Part shown: one piece after another, positions 35,430 to 48,700 of the stretch
How positions within the stretch are numbered: position 1 is the stretch's first letter
Layout of the letters: each line of letters begins with the position of its first letter
Assembly (NCBI RefSeq): GCF_030123365.1
Contig: NZ_CP126107.1
Span: 3,867,501 to 3,931,500 of the forward strand
Length of the DNA stretch: 64,000 nucleotides
Reading direction: 5' to 3'
Origin: Neobacillus sp. SuZ13
GTDB taxonomy: Bacteria; Bacillota; Bacilli; Bacillales; Cytobacillaceae
Notes under the pieces: model-generated
The model's input: the letters and a program-made list of their open reading frames with translations, nothing else
Told to the model about the DNA's origin: nothing
The model's database searches: none
Made by a program: the position numbers and the translations under genes

Positions 35430-35453
35430 ATAATAAAAATAAACAATCTAAAT

Positions 35454-35530
35454 TGGTAGCGGCGGAGGGGATCGAACCCCCGACCTTACGGGTATGAACC
35501 GTACGCTCTAGCCAGCTGAGCTACACCGCC
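35454..35530 (-). tRNA. tRNA-Met (CAT), elongator type
   Basis: Starts GGCGGTGTAGCTCAGC, anticodon loop TTCATAC, 3' CCA encoded. The body matches elongator, not initiator, tRNA-Met. Confidence 0.9.
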
Positions 35531-35552
35531 ATAATATCATTTTTAAAGAAAT

Positions 35553-35628
35553 TGGTGGAGTCTAGGGGGATCGAACCCCTGACCTCCTGCGTGCAAAGCA
35601 GGCGCTCTCCCAGCTGAGCTAAGACCCC
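35553..35628 (-). tRNA. tRNA-Ala (TGC)
   Basis: Starts GGGGTCTTAGCTCAGC, anticodon loop TTTGCAC, 3' CCA encoded. Confidence 0.93.
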
Positions 35629-35644
35629 GAAATTTATTAGAAGA

Positions 35645-35722
35645 ATGGTCGGGAAGACAGGATTCGAACCTGCGACCCCTTGGTCCCAAACCAAGTGCTC
35701 TACCAAGCTGAGCTACTTCCCG
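35645..35722 (-). tRNA. tRNA-Pro (TGG)
   Basis: Starts CGGGAAGTAGCTCAGC, anticodon loop TTTGGGA, 3' CCA encoded. Confidence 0.93.
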
Positions 35723-35730
35723 ATAAAAAA

Positions 35731-35804
35731 TGCGCCCTGAGAGATTCGAACTCCCGACCTTTTGATTCGTAGTCAAACACTCTATCCAGCTGAGCTAAGG
35801 GCGC
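35731..35804 (-). tRNA. tRNA-Arg (ACG)
   Basis: Starts GCGCCCTTAGCTCAGC, anticodon loop CTACGAA, 3' CCA not encoded. A34 is expected to be edited to inosine. Confidence 0.92.
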
Positions 35805-35825
35805 AAAGAAATTTAATTATTTAAG

Positions 35826-35914
35826 TGGTGCCGAGGACCGGAATCGAACCGGTACGGTAGTCACCTACCGCAGGATTTTAAGTCCTGTGCGTCTGCCAGT
35901 TCCGCCACCCCGGC
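35826..35914 (-). tRNA. tRNA-Leu (TAA)
   Basis: Class II, starts GCCGGGGTGGCGGAAC, anticodon loop CTTAAAA, 3' CCA encoded. Confidence 0.93.
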
Positions 35915-35919
35915 ACGTT

Positions 35920-35994
35920 TGGAGCGGAAGACGGGATTCGAACCCGCGACCCCCACCTTGGCAAGGTGGTGTTCTACCACTGAACTACTTCCGC
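35920..35994 (-). tRNA. tRNA-Gly (GCC)
   Basis: Starts GCGGAAGTAGTTCAG, anticodon loop TTGCCAA, 3' CCA encoded. Confidence 0.93.
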
Positions 35995-36003
35995 AAAAAA
36001 CTT

Positions 36004-36088
36004 TGGTGCGGGTGAAGGGAGTCGAACCCCCACGCCTTGCGGCGCCAGATCCTAAGTCTGGTGCGTCTGCCAATTCCGCCACACCCGC
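36004..36088 (-). tRNA. tRNA-Leu (TAG)
   Basis: Class II, starts GCGGGTGTGGCGGAATT, anticodon loop CTTAGGA, 3' CCA encoded. Confidence 0.93.
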
Positions 36089-36106
36089 GTATCCAATTTT
36101 AAAAAA

Positions 36107-36182
<76 letters not shown>

Positions 36183-36206
36183 ATATAATTTGGAAAAAAT
36201 TTTCCG

Positions 36207-36322
36207 CCTGGCAACGTCCTACTCTCACAGGGACGCGTGTCCCAACTACCATTGGCGCTGAGAAGCTTAACTTCCGTGTTCGGTATGGGAACGGGTGTGA
36301 CCTTCTCGCCATTGCTGCCAGA
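36207..36322 (-). rRNA. rrf: 5S ribosomal RNA
   Basis: The reverse complement contains the conserved CCCGTTCCCATACCGAACAC segment; both ends pair (TCTGGCAG/GCCAGGCGG). About 116 nt. Ends may be off by a few bases. Confidence 0.93.
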
Positions 36323-36400
36323 CTATTTGATTGAGGTTTCATTCCCTCAAAACTAGATAATGCAGAAGAAGTTTGTAAACTCAGAGTTCACCTTAAAAAT

Positions 36401-41070
<4,670 letters not shown>

Positions 41071-41216
41071 GTTGATTAGCTCATTTATTACGTTGGCTTA
41101 GTTTCATTTCTGAAACTAAAATTTATTGTTTGTTTGCACGATTTTGTTTGTTTAGTTTTCAAAGAACAAGTCTATTAATCTTTCGTCAGCCAATCGAGCG
41201 ATTAGCGACATTTGTT

Positions 41217-41245
41217 ATTTTAACATAACAACCAACCATCGTCAA
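41217..41245 (-). promoter_or_regulatory. rrn promoter P2
   Basis: Minus-strand TTGACG (41240-41245), 17 nt, TAAAAT (41217-41222). Confidence 0.75.
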
Positions 41246-41307
41246 CTTCATTTCGAAATATTTTTCAAGGCATCAAACTAAGTTATTTCGTTTCAGCGAC
41301 AATGAAT

Positions 41308-41336
41308 ATAATACTATCCTATTAACCAAACGTCAA
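41308..41336 (-). promoter_or_regulatory. rrn promoter P1
   Basis: Minus-strand TTGACG (41331-41336), 17 nt, TATTAT (41308-41313). Tandem promoters about 90 bp apart are usual for Bacillus rRNA operons. Confidence 0.75.
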
Positions 41337-41511
41337 CCACTTCCTTTAATTTTTTTATATTTGAATTGCACAATTCCGAAGAAAGTACGGGACTTGCAAT
41401 TATCATTATTAATTACATACCTATAGAAAAGATAAATAATTAGGTTTAGATTACTTTTTATAGGAAAAAATACTTTTGTACTTGTGTTTAGCAAAAGGAG
41501 ATGACATTAAA

Positions 41512-41649
41512 GTGAGTATGGACTTCCTGAAAAAAGAGGATGAAAATGGATTCGTTGCTCCTAGCGAACAAGAGCAATTAAATCAATCGGTTTTGGATGA
41601 GAGAATTCCGGAATTTGATGTGATTGGAACAGCACTTAACGATGTTTAA
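41512..41649 (+). CDS. Small acidic hypothetical protein (45 aa)
   Basis: A GTG at 41512 with AAAAGGAGATG upstream opens 45 codons: MSMDFLKKEDENGFVAPSEQ at the start, DERIPEFDVIGTALNDV at the end. Its terminator (41657-41700) is shared with the converging methyltransferase gene. Acidic, probably disordered, no Cys. Not recognised, but RBS, terminator and codon use argue that it is real. Confidence 0.6.
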   Translation: MSMDFLKKEDENGFVAPSEQEQLNQSVLDERIPEFDVIGTALNDV

Positions 41650-41656
41650 ATTGCAA

Positions 41657-41703
41657 AAACCCTTTGCAAAAAGAGAATCCACTCTTTCTGCAAAGGGTTT
41701 TTA
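41657..41703. terminator. Bidirectional terminator
   Basis: AAACCCTTTGCA (41657-41668) pairs with TGCAAAGGGTTT (41689-41700), with A and T runs on either side. It serves the 45-aa gene (plus) and the methyltransferase gene (minus). Confidence 0.85.
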
Positions 41704-42471
41704 CCTTTTTAATGCCTTCAAAATAACAGCTTCACCTTGGAATGAGATTACTTGATCATTCTCAATTGTAACCCTGAATTTCTCTCTTACTTTTTGAGGG
41801 GAGTTTCGGATGTAGTCGGATAACTTATCTTTTTCGTTCTCTGATAAATTCATTCGCTTACACCAAGACTCATATTCGAATGTTTTTTCAAAACGATGTA
41901 TTTCATAGACCTCAAACCCATTCACCTCAAGCATACGGAGCCATTCACTCTTTTTCCAAGCTCTGAAATGACTGTAGTCCCGCCATTTTTCGACCGTATT
42001 ATAAAATAAGTCATAGTCATCTTCTTCTGGAACGACATTATCATCAAGTAAAAACTGACCAGATGGCTTTAAAACCCTTTGGACTTCCTCCACAAATCTA
42101 TTTACGTTTGGGAAATGGTGCGGAGCAATCCGACAAGTAACAATATCAAATACCCCATCTGAAAAAGGAAGATATTCTGCATCCCCTATTTTAAAATCGA
42201 CATTTAAATGACCATTACCTCGAATGAATTTTTCTGCAGCTTTTAACATTTCCGGAGTTAAATCCAAAGCGGTGACTTTCTTAAGCAAAGGAGCAAACGC
42301 ATTAGCTGTATGTCCGCCGCCAGTGGCAATATCCAGTAATTCTTCTTCCCCAGTGATTGCCGCCAATTGCACAAGTTTTTGCAAGTCATTCCCATCCTTA
42401 TGGATGGCACTACTCACATAGGAATCAGCACTTTTTCCAAACTGTTGTTTTACATCTTTTTTAATATCCAT
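41701..42471 (-). CDS. Class I SAM-dependent methyltransferase (UbiE/Methyltransf_11 type)
   Basis: 256 aa. SAM motif I LLDIATGGGHTANAFAPL near residue 41, acidic end of strand 2 (TALDLT), KIGDAEYLPFSDGVFDIVTC and the post-motif RVLKPSGQFLLDDN. Similar to small-molecule methyltransferases of the UbiE/YcgJ group. Single gene; substrate unknown. Confidence 0.85.
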   Translation of the reverse strand: MDIKKDVKQQFGKSADSYVSSAIHKDGNDLQKLVQLAAITGEEELLDIATGGGHTANAFAPLLKKVTALDLTPEMLKAAEKFIRGNGHLNVDFKIGDAEYLPFSDGVFDIVTCRIAPHHFPNVNRFVEEVQRVLKPSGQFLLDDNVVPEEDDYDLFYNTVEKWRDYSHFRAWKKSEWLRMLEVNGFEVYEIHRFEKTFEYESWCKRMNLSENEKDKLSDYIRNSPQKVREKFRVTIENDQVISFQGEAVILKALKR

Positions 42472-42581
42472 GTCATTTCCCCTCTCCGCAACTTATCTAT
42501 ATTTAATTATAAGGATGCTACTTCATAAAGAAAATGACAGGTTTTTTATGCTTTGCCATAAGAAAAACTAATTGTGTTGAA

Positions 42582-43334
42582 TCAATAGATTTCTAATATG
42601 ATTGGACAATGGTCGCTTCCCATCACATTACAATGGATGTCCACATTCTTAAGTCGCTCTCGTAACTTTTCAGAGACAATAAAATAGTCAATTCGCCAGC
42701 CAATATTTCTTTCCCGGACTTTAGCCATATAAGACCACCAGGTATAAGCGCCCTCTTGATCGGGATGAAAATGACGGTAGCTGTCAATAAACCCTTCTGC
42801 AAGTAATGAAGTCATTTTCTCACGTTCTTCTTCCGTAAAACCAGAATTGCCTAGATTTGATTTAGGATTGCGCAAATCTATTTCCTGATGAGCAACATTC
42901 AAGTCCCCGCATAGGACCACTGGTTTTAGTTGATCTAGTTCTTTTAAATGTTGAAGGATCCTATCTTCCCATTCCAATCGAAAATTAATTCGGGCTAAAT
43001 CTCTTTGAGAATTTGGGGTATACACATTGACTAAGAAAAAATCATCAAATTCTAGGGTAAGTATTCTTCCTTCATCTTCAGACTCATCTGTCCCGACTCC
43101 ATACCGAACAGAAAGCGGTTTGTTTTTAGTAAACACTGCTGTACCGGAGTATCCTTTCTTGATTGCATAGTTCCAATATTGGTGATAACCATCCAATTCC
43201 AGATCAATTTGCCCTTCTTGCAATTTCGTTTCTTGCACACAAAAGATGTCTGCATCTACTTCCTGAAAATATTCCAAAAATCCTTTTTTCACACACGCCC
43301 TAAGGCCGTTGACATTCCATGATACAAATTTCAT
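42582..43334 (-). CDS. exoA: Exodeoxyribonuclease III (AP endonuclease ExoA)
   Basis: 250 aa, standard length. Catalytic and metal residues in MKFVSWNVNGLRA, CVQETKLQ, LCGDLNVAHQEIDLRNP, ERNIGWRIDYF and the C-terminal GSDHCPI. Base-excision repair enzyme cutting at abasic sites. Single gene. Confidence 0.95.
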   Translation of the reverse strand: MKFVSWNVNGLRACVKKGFLEYFQEVDADIFCVQETKLQEGQIDLELDGYHQYWNYAIKKGYSGTAVFTKNKPLSVRYGVGTDESEDEGRILTLEFDDFFLVNVYTPNSQRDLARINFRLEWEDRILQHLKELDQLKPVVLCGDLNVAHQEIDLRNPKSNLGNSGFTEEEREKMTSLLAEGFIDSYRHFHPDQEGAYTWWSYMAKVRERNIGWRIDYFIVSEKLRERLKNVDIHCNVMGSDHCPIILEIY

Positions 43335-43390
43335 TTTTAACGATTCCTTCTCCCTTGCTTACATATTATTTAGCTGTGTTTTTACTTGTC

Positions 43391-43521
43391 TGTTGATTTC
43401 CGTTCCAGGCACTTCGCTTTCCGCGGGCGTGCCGGGGAGCCTCCTCGTCGCTTTGCTCCTGCGGGGTCTCCCCTGCCCCGTACTCCCGCAGGAGTCTTCG
43501 TGCCTTCCACTCCAATCAACA
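43391..43521. repeat. GC-rich inverted-repeat element
   Basis: 131 bp much richer in G+C than its surroundings, bounded by TGTTGATT and AATCAACA. The two arms (CACTTCGCTTTCCGCGGGCG... and ...CTCCCGCAGGAGTCTTCGTG) contain nested self-complementary blocks such as CTCCTGCGGGG/CCCGCAGGAG. It lies in an intergenic gap. From memory, almost the same sequence is dispersed in genomes of this group; only one copy is seen here. Confidence 0.65.
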
Positions 43522-43622
43522 TTAACCTTTATTACAGCCTATTATTTGTTTTGATAGGAGACATTTTATCAGTAATGGTGCAATTGTGAAAGTAGAATGA
43601 ATGCGAAAGAAAAAGGCAGTGG

Positions 43623-44423
43623 TTAACTGCCCTTTTTTAGTGGTATAAAGTATTTTTCTGCTAATTTGCCGGAAAACAGGTTAGATGCCGGGACAATTTT
43701 GATATTTCGTTTTTCCAATTCGGCCATCGATTGAAAGACACCGATCGAACATACCTTCCCAGTTATACCAACATGCCCAATCGCAATTCCTGTACCTTTA
43801 ATTTCAGTTACCTTCGCTAGTCTAATCATTTGTTTGTATACATGTGAAGAGGAGGAAATGTCATCTAAAAATATATCTCTTTTAAGGATGGGAACACCTA
43901 GCTCTTTGGCTATTATCGGGAATTTTGTATTTGGGCTCGTTGCACTATCGATGATATATAATCTTTTTTTCTTAGCCACTTCAACGATTGCGCGAACAAT
44001 TTGTTCATTTTCAACAGCAAGAGAGCCCATATGGTTATTGATCCCTACGGCATACGGAACATCCTTTATGGCATCCTCGACAATTTGTTTTACTTCTGCA
44101 GGTGAAAGATCATTCATAATCGGCCTTGGCCCAAGCCAGGATCTTTTTCCTCTCTTCGGTTCCATCGATAAATGAATCATCACTTCAATGCCATATTTAT
44201 GTGCCCATTCCGCATGTTCTTTAGAGTGCTCGGTAAACGGCATGACTGCAGCAGTAATCGGTATACCTCCTTCGAGGAAGTCCCGAACCCCACCTGTGCC
44301 CCCGCCAAAATCGTCAATAATAATCGCAGCCTTCAAATTTTTGGTTTCTGTTTTTTCTGCTTTAGCAGATGGTTGAAAAGAAAATAACAGGAATGGAATA
44401 AGCACGAAAACAATTTTCTTCAT
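43623..44423 (-). CDS. Divergent polysaccharide deacetylase (YibQ family)
   Basis: 266 aa with a signal peptide (KKIVFVLIPFLLFSFQPSAKAE). The NodB-like barrel is indicated by AAIIIDDFGGGTGGVRDF, ITAAVMPFTEHSKEHAEWAH, VMIHLSMEP, VGINNHMGSLA and the C-terminal GIAIGHVGITG. Metal ligands D, H, H of this divergent family are present. Acts outside the membrane, perhaps on a glycan; substrates of this family are not established. Confidence 0.85.
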   Translation of the reverse strand: MKKIVFVLIPFLLFSFQPSAKAEKTETKNLKAAIIIDDFGGGTGGVRDFLEGGIPITAAVMPFTEHSKEHAEWAHKYGIEVMIHLSMEPKRGKRSWLGPRPIMNDLSPAEVKQIVEDAIKDVPYAVGINNHMGSLAVENEQIVRAIVEVAKKKRLYIIDSATSPNTKFPIIAKELGVPILKRDIFLDDISSSSHVYKQMIRLAKVTEIKGTGIAIGHVGITGKVCSIGVFQSMAELEKRNIKIVPASNLFSGKLAEKYFIPLKKGS

Positions 44424-44481
44424 AAAAGACCCCCAATTTGACTTTTGAGGTTAATTTGCCCTATCCAATCATAAATTAGAC

Positions 44482-44508
44482 AAAAAAAAGAGAGCAAAGC
44501 TGCTCTCT
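44482..44508 (-). terminator. Terminator of ppiB
   Basis: AGAGAGCA/TGCTCTCT with a 4-nt loop and a run of eight T on the minus strand. Confidence 0.85.
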
Positions 44509-44518
44509 CTTATAAGGA

Positions 44519-44959
44519 TTACTCCTCATCAAAAACTTTTACCTCTTTCATTTTGTCACCATTTTTCATTTTAAGAGCAGTCTCAAGTCCAGATGTCACT
44601 TGACCAAAAACAGTATGAACACCATTTAAATGTGGCTGTGATTCATGAACGATGAAGAACTGGCTGCCGCCTGTATTTCTACCCGCATGCGCCATTGATA
44701 AGGAACCCGGAACATGCTTGTGAGGGTTTCCTTCAGTTTCACAATTAATTGTGTAGCCTGGGCCACCCATCCCAGTTCCCGTCGGATCCCCTCCCTGACT
44801 TACAAAACCAGGGATGACACGATGGAAAACTACACCATTGTAAAAACCTTCGTTTGCTAATTTTTCAAAATTCGCAACTGTACCAGGAGCTTCATTAGGG
44901 TAAAATTCAAGCTCCATCTTTTCTCCATTTTCCATTAATATGTATCCTTTTTTAGCCAT
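44519..44959 (-). CDS. ppiB: Peptidyl-prolyl cis-trans isomerase (cyclophilin)
   Basis: 146 aa from the ATG at 44959 with AAAGGAG upstream; a longer frame to 45001 is rejected. Cyclophilin signature residues [31 protein letters not shown] and [11 protein letters not shown] match B. subtilis PpiB closely. Cytoplasmic prolyl isomerase. Confidence 0.95.
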   Translation of the reverse strand: MAKKGYILMENGEKMELEFYPNEAPGTVANFEKLANEGFYNGVVFHRVIPGFVSQGGDPTGTGMGGPGYTINCETEGNPHKHVPGSLSMAHAGRNTGGSQFFIVHESQPHLNGVHTVFGQVTSGLETALKMKNGDKMKEVKVFDEE

Positions 44960-45059
44960 TAAAAAACACTCCTTTATGTAAAAATCATTTTTATCATACA
45001 CTTTTCAATGAAGAAAAGAAAGTTTGGGACCCCAATTTTCTTCGATTGGTTATATTTCA

Positions 45060-45168
45060 ACCACGCTTGTGGTATTATAATAGTACCCCTTCCGACATTC
45101 GCTTGTTGCGGGACACTTAACCACTGTACGGACGGAAGGGGCAAGGTGTAACTAAGGGTTACATCGCA
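45060..45168. other. Structured intergenic element, possible ncRNA
   Basis: Between ppiB and the terminator at 45169 lies CCCCTTCCG (45086-45094) that pairs with CGGAAGGGG (45133-45141) around a 38-nt apical segment, and GTAAC...GTTAC (45148-45162). A plus-strand TATAAT (45076-45081) and a palindrome ACCACgcttGTGGT (45060-45073) precede it. No open frame. Transcribed strand is uncertain. Confidence 0.4.
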
Positions 45169-45198
45169 AAAAGCCGAGATGAAAATCTCGGCTTTTTG
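45169..45198. terminator. Strong bidirectional terminator
   Basis: AAAAGCCGAGAT and ATCTCGGCTTTT form a 12-bp stem with a GAAA loop. On the minus strand it ends the gene at 45203; on the plus strand it would end the structured element. Confidence 0.85.
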
Positions 45199-45202
45199 TC
45201 TG

Positions 45203-45655
45203 TTAACCTTTTCGTTTCGCCATCCAGCTGTAAAATGAATAAATAAACGATAAAAATAGCAAATACCCAAAAAACGAATATAGGTGTTCCCAGTTCTCGG
45301 CGTGTTCAAACCATCCCATCACTTCCGCTAATCTTTCAAAAATGGGCATTAAAAGACTGATAAACAAGATCAAGCCTGCCTTCCCCCATTTGTTCAACTG
45401 GTCCATAACCCGCAGGAAAACGAAAATCAACACCGGCAATACCACAAGTGTAAACCCAATATTAATGGAAAAGATATTTGGGATTGGCCTCATTGGAAAC
45501 TTATATATATCTTTACCTACGAGTAATAAATCTAAATACGTTGCAAGCAAGGTAGCTAAAAACACGGCTGCAATTGATGGGTTAGTCCAAAATCGATATG
45601 GCTTTTTTCGCGATGGCTGCGAGTTCGAGTCGTTCAAGTGTTTTACAGTATTCAT
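45203..45655 (-). CDS. CBO0543-like membrane protein
   Basis: 150 aa with four predicted membrane helices (SIAAVFLATLLATYLDLLLV, IGFTLVVLPVLIFVFLRVM, AGLILFISLLMPIFERLAEV and YSFFGYLLFLSFIYSFYSWM). Its first 74 nt overlap the end of the DUF2515 gene in another frame; an internal start near 45560 is possible, but the overlap frame stays open from 45655. Function unknown. Confidence 0.65.
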   Translation of the reverse strand: MNTVKHLNDSNSQPSRKKPYRFWTNPSIAAVFLATLLATYLDLLLVGKDIYKFPMRPIPNIFSINIGFTLVVLPVLIFVFLRVMDQLNKWGKAGLILFISLLMPIFERLAEVMGWFEHAENWEHLYSFFGYLLFLSFIYSFYSWMAKRKG

Positions 45656-46703
45656 TTATTATCTCCCCGTCCATTTTTTCATGGTCCTCAATTAAGTAAT
45701 CGACCACACGAACATTATCAAACCAGTCTCCTTTTTCAGCCTCCGTATGAATGACATTCTTCCAAGCGTATTCAAGGGCTGGACTATAAATTTTTCTTGC
45801 CCGAGGTCTGAGTTGACAGGCTTTTAAACGCGTTTGATAGGCAAAGCCTGGGATTCCTTCGTTAACGTTATTAAAAATATTCGGCCAGTAATCTTTCCTT
45901 GATCCAGTATGCGGATGGGTTTTTGCCCAATCTAACACTTGTTTTAACCGCTCTTTGTTTTTAAAAAGGATTGTATATAATCTTTTTCCAAGTAGAATAC
46001 GCTCATGTAATGACTCAAACTGATGCAGTGTTTGCCCAGCAAGGTTCCTTTTTCCATAAGGAAAAAGAATATGGTTAAACGAAAGCAAATCTTGGAGGAT
46101 ATATTCAAATTTATTTAACACACTCTTTTGGTACAGTGGGTTTTGGACCACTCGTTTCTCCAAATAACTTTGTTCATTGATAACCAGGGCGATGGCAAGG
46201 ATATAGGTTTCTTGCTTACGCCAAAATTGATTCCAAATTGTTTCCATGAAGGTTGAAATGTTGAGAAAAGAACACAAATAAAATAATGGTTTATTTTGCC
46301 TTAAACTTTCCTGGTACAGCAAAAATTGTGGGTATACATCTTGGAAAATCAACCAATTTCCACGCTCTAAAAAGGCAAAGAACGTTTCACTATCTTTTTT
46401 CGAGAGCAAACGGGTGAGAAATTCTCCTTTTAAGTCGGTCATGTTCCAACCGCCATTGCGTGAGACCATATGTCCAAGGAATGCCCAATGGATTTCAGGA
46501 TGAAGGAGGTAAAATTCCAAGTAGGCTTTTGTTCTTGTGACATTATTTAGGTTATGCACTGCTGTCCTTTCTCTTATATGTTCTAAAAGCGTTCCTTCTG
46601 CTTTCGTTAGTTTTGGCGGGATCCCTGCTTGTTTGCTCTTATTTTTTAATTCTTCTCTAATTGATTCAAGTGGGGTCTTCTGGCGATTTCTCGTAAAAAA
46701 TAT
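45582..46703 (-). CDS. DUF2515 family protein (YppC-like), start codon unusual
   Basis: The confident part (45582-46559, 325 aa from a GTG) has the family pattern: TRTKAYLEFYLLHPEIHWAF, GHMVSRNGGWNMTDLKGE, FLERGNWLIFQDVYPQFLLY. In the same frame 48 more codons are open upstream with coding character (RNRQKTPLESIREELKNKSK) up to 46703, where the codon is ATA, placed 9 nt after AAAGGAGGT. An ATG in another frame (46711) is too close to that RBS and stops after 14 codons. So the true start may be a rare AUA, or ATG mutated to ATA. Function unknown; no membrane helices. Confidence 0.7.
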   Translation of the reverse strand: MFFTRNRQKTPLESIREELKNKSKQAGIPPKLTKAEGTLLEHIRERTAVHNLNNVTRTKAYLEFYLLHPEIHWAFLGHMVSRNGGWNMTDLKGEFLTRLLSKKDSETFFAFLERGNWLIFQDVYPQFLLYQESLRQNKPLFYLCSFLNISTFMETIWNQFWRKQETYILAIALVINEQSYLEKRVVQNPLYQKSVLNKFEYILQDLLSFNHILFPYGKRNLAGQTLHQFESLHERILLGKRLYTILFKNKERLKQVLDWAKTHPHTGSRKDYWPNIFNNVNEGIPGFAYQTRLKACQLRPRARKIYSPALEYAWKNVIHTEAEKGDWFDNVRVVDYLIEDHEKMDGEIINEYCKTLERLELAAIAKKAISILD

Positions 46704-46792
46704 GGCTCATGACCTCCTTTACGAATTCTCCTTCCACCAATGGAATATGTATGAATGAGAATATTTTACTGGGAGAGGAATGAGAAACCCTT

Positions 46793-48658
46793 ATGATCAA
46801 TTCTAGCAAGGGCATCGATAGGCTGGTTGAAAGGCTTCGAGCAGACCAAACTCCCGACGGATCCTGGAATTACCCCTTTGAAACAGGATTGTCAACAGAT
46901 GCCTATATGATCATTTTATTGCGGACATTGGAATTAAATGATGAAGAATTAATTCAAGGTTTGGTTGCGAGGATTTTTAGTAAACAAGAGGAGAATGGGG
47001 CTTGGAAGCTTTTCTATGATGAAGGCGATGGCAACTTGACCGCCACCGTTGAAGCCTATTATGCATTGTTGTATTCAGGGTATGCCAAGAAGGACGACAA
47101 GCGTTTGCGGAGAGCGAGAAGATATATTATATCCAAAGGCGGCTTAGAGGAAGTAAGTATCTTCACCAAAGTGATGCTTTCTTTAACGGGTCAATATATT
47201 TGGCCAGATTTTTCTCCTCTTCCCATTGAATTTATACTTTTACCACACTATTTTCCGATTAACTTTTACTCACTTTCTGTCTTCGGCCGAGCCAATCTAA
47301 CGCCAATTATTTTACTTGCCGATAAAAAGTTTTTTATTAAAACTTCGATGAGCCCGAATCTTTCAGAACTGCACTTACACCGGCATCATGAAAATCTTTG
47401 GTTTCGCTCCTCAGAATCTCGGTCACTGCTTTCATTTATCAAAGATGGAGTCAAAAGATTGATGGGCATACCAGAGCAACTCCATCAATTAGCTGTCGAG
47501 CGGGCTACGAAATACATGCTAAATCACCTCGAACCTGACGGCACTTTTTATAGCTATTATAGCTGTACCTTTTTGATGATTTTTGCCCTAATCGCCCATG
47601 GGTATAAGAAAACAGATCCCATAATCACAAAGGCTGTGAACGGATTGCTTGCGATGAAATGCGAGATCAACGGCCATCCCCATATGCAGTACACAACAGC
47701 GAATGTCTGGAATACTTCGTTGATTGGTTATGCTTTGCAGTCGGCTGGGGTTACCACAGATGATCCAATGGTGACAAAGGCCAATCAATATCTTCTAAAC
47801 CGCCAGCATCACAAATTTGGTGATTGGGTCATTCATAATCCAAAGACTATGCCCGGAGGATGGGGATTTTCAGATGTCAATACGATGAATCCAGATGTGG
47901 ATGATACAACAGCTTCACTCCGTTCTATTTCGAGAATGAATCCGCTTGAGAGACAGGCCTGGGACAGAGGACTTAACTGGCTTTTATCAATGCAAAATGA
48001 CGATGGCGGCTGGGGGGCGTTTGAAAGAAATACCGATACAAAGTTGTTCGAATTCCTCCCTATTGAAAAAGGTGAGTTTTTGCTAGCAGATCCATCTTGT
48101 GCTGACATTACAGGGCGAACCTTGGAATTTTTCGGGAATTACACGAATCTATCTAGTGACCATAAAGCGATCCATAAAGGGATGGAATGGCTTTTAAGTA
48201 ATCAATTGAAGGATGGTTCTTGGTATGGGAGATGGGGTATTTGTTATCTTTATGGAACATGGGGAGCTATTACAGGGTTATTAGCCAACGGGATTCCTTA
48301 TGATCATTCTGCTGTCCAAAGGTCCGTGAAGTGGTTACATACTATCCAAAATAAAGATGGCGGCTGGGGGGAGTCATGCCAAAGTGATAGTAAAAAGGCT
48401 TATGTGCCATTAGGATATAGCACGTTAACTCACACTGCCTGGGCACTCGATGCCTTGATTGCTGCTTCAGAAGAACCTACATCACAAATTAGAAACGGAA
48501 TCACCTATTTATTAACTTCCCTTGAAAAAGAAGACTGGACTACTGCTTATCCGAAGGGGCAAGGTATGGCCGGAGGTTTTTATATTCACTATCACAGCTA
48601 TCGCTATATTTTCCCTCTTATTACCTTGTCCAACTATAAAAATAAATTCGAAGCATAG
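46793..48658 (+). CDS. sqhC: Squalene-hopene cyclase family, sporulenol synthase type
   Basis: 621 aa. QW repeats (DGSWNYPFE, NDDGGWGAFE, DGSWYGRWG, DGGWGES) and the catalytic DxDD motif in NPDVDDTTASLRS are present. The segment GNLTATVEAYYALLYSG and KTMPGGWGFSDVNTMNPD track B. subtilis SqhC, which cyclises tetraprenyl-beta-curcumene to sporulenol for spore resistance. Transcribed opposite to most neighbours with its own terminator. Confidence 0.92.
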   Translation: MINSSKGIDRLVERLRADQTPDGSWNYPFETGLSTDAYMIILLRTLELNDEELIQGLVARIFSKQEENGAWKLFYDEGDGNLTATVEAYYALLYSGYAKKDDKRLRRARRYIISKGGLEEVSIFTKVMLSLTGQYIWPDFSPLPIEFILLPHYFPINFYSLSVFGRANLTPIILLADKKFFIKTSMSPNLSELHLHRHHENLWFRSSESRSLLSFIKDGVKRLMGIPEQLHQLAVERATKYMLNHLEPDGTFYSYYSCTFLMIFALIAHGYKKTDPIITKAVNGLLAMKCEINGHPHMQYTTANVWNTSLIGYALQSAGVTTDDPMVTKANQYLLNRQHHKFGDWVIHNPKTMPGGWGFSDVNTMNPDVDDTTASLRSISRMNPLERQAWDRGLNWLLSMQNDDGGWGAFERNTDTKLFEFLPIEKGEFLLADPSCADITGRTLEFFGNYTNLSSDHKAIHKGMEWLLSNQLKDGSWYGRWGICYLYGTWGAITGLLANGIPYDHSAVQRSVKWLHTIQNKDGGWGESCQSDSKKAYVPLGYSTLTHTAWALDALIAASEEPTSQIRNGITYLLTSLEKEDWTTAYPKGQGMAGGFYIHYHSYRYIFPLITLSNYKNKFEA

Positions 48659-48663
48659 AAAAA

Positions 48664-48700
48664 CATCGCCGGGGAGCAACATCACCCGACGATGTTTTAT
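48664..48700. terminator. Bidirectional terminator after sqhC
   Basis: ACATCG-CGGG and CCCG-CGATGT pair around the loop; TTTTATT follows on the plus strand and T-rich sequence on the minus strand for mug. Confidence 0.75.

Noticed and set aside
45060..45168. Assignment of the structured element to csfG or a known riboswitch
   Set aside because: I could not recall a matching consensus with confidence, and no gene that such a riboswitch would control lies downstream on the plus strand.
45342..45695. 117-aa plus-strand frame
   Set aside because: Antisense shadow of the membrane-protein gene.
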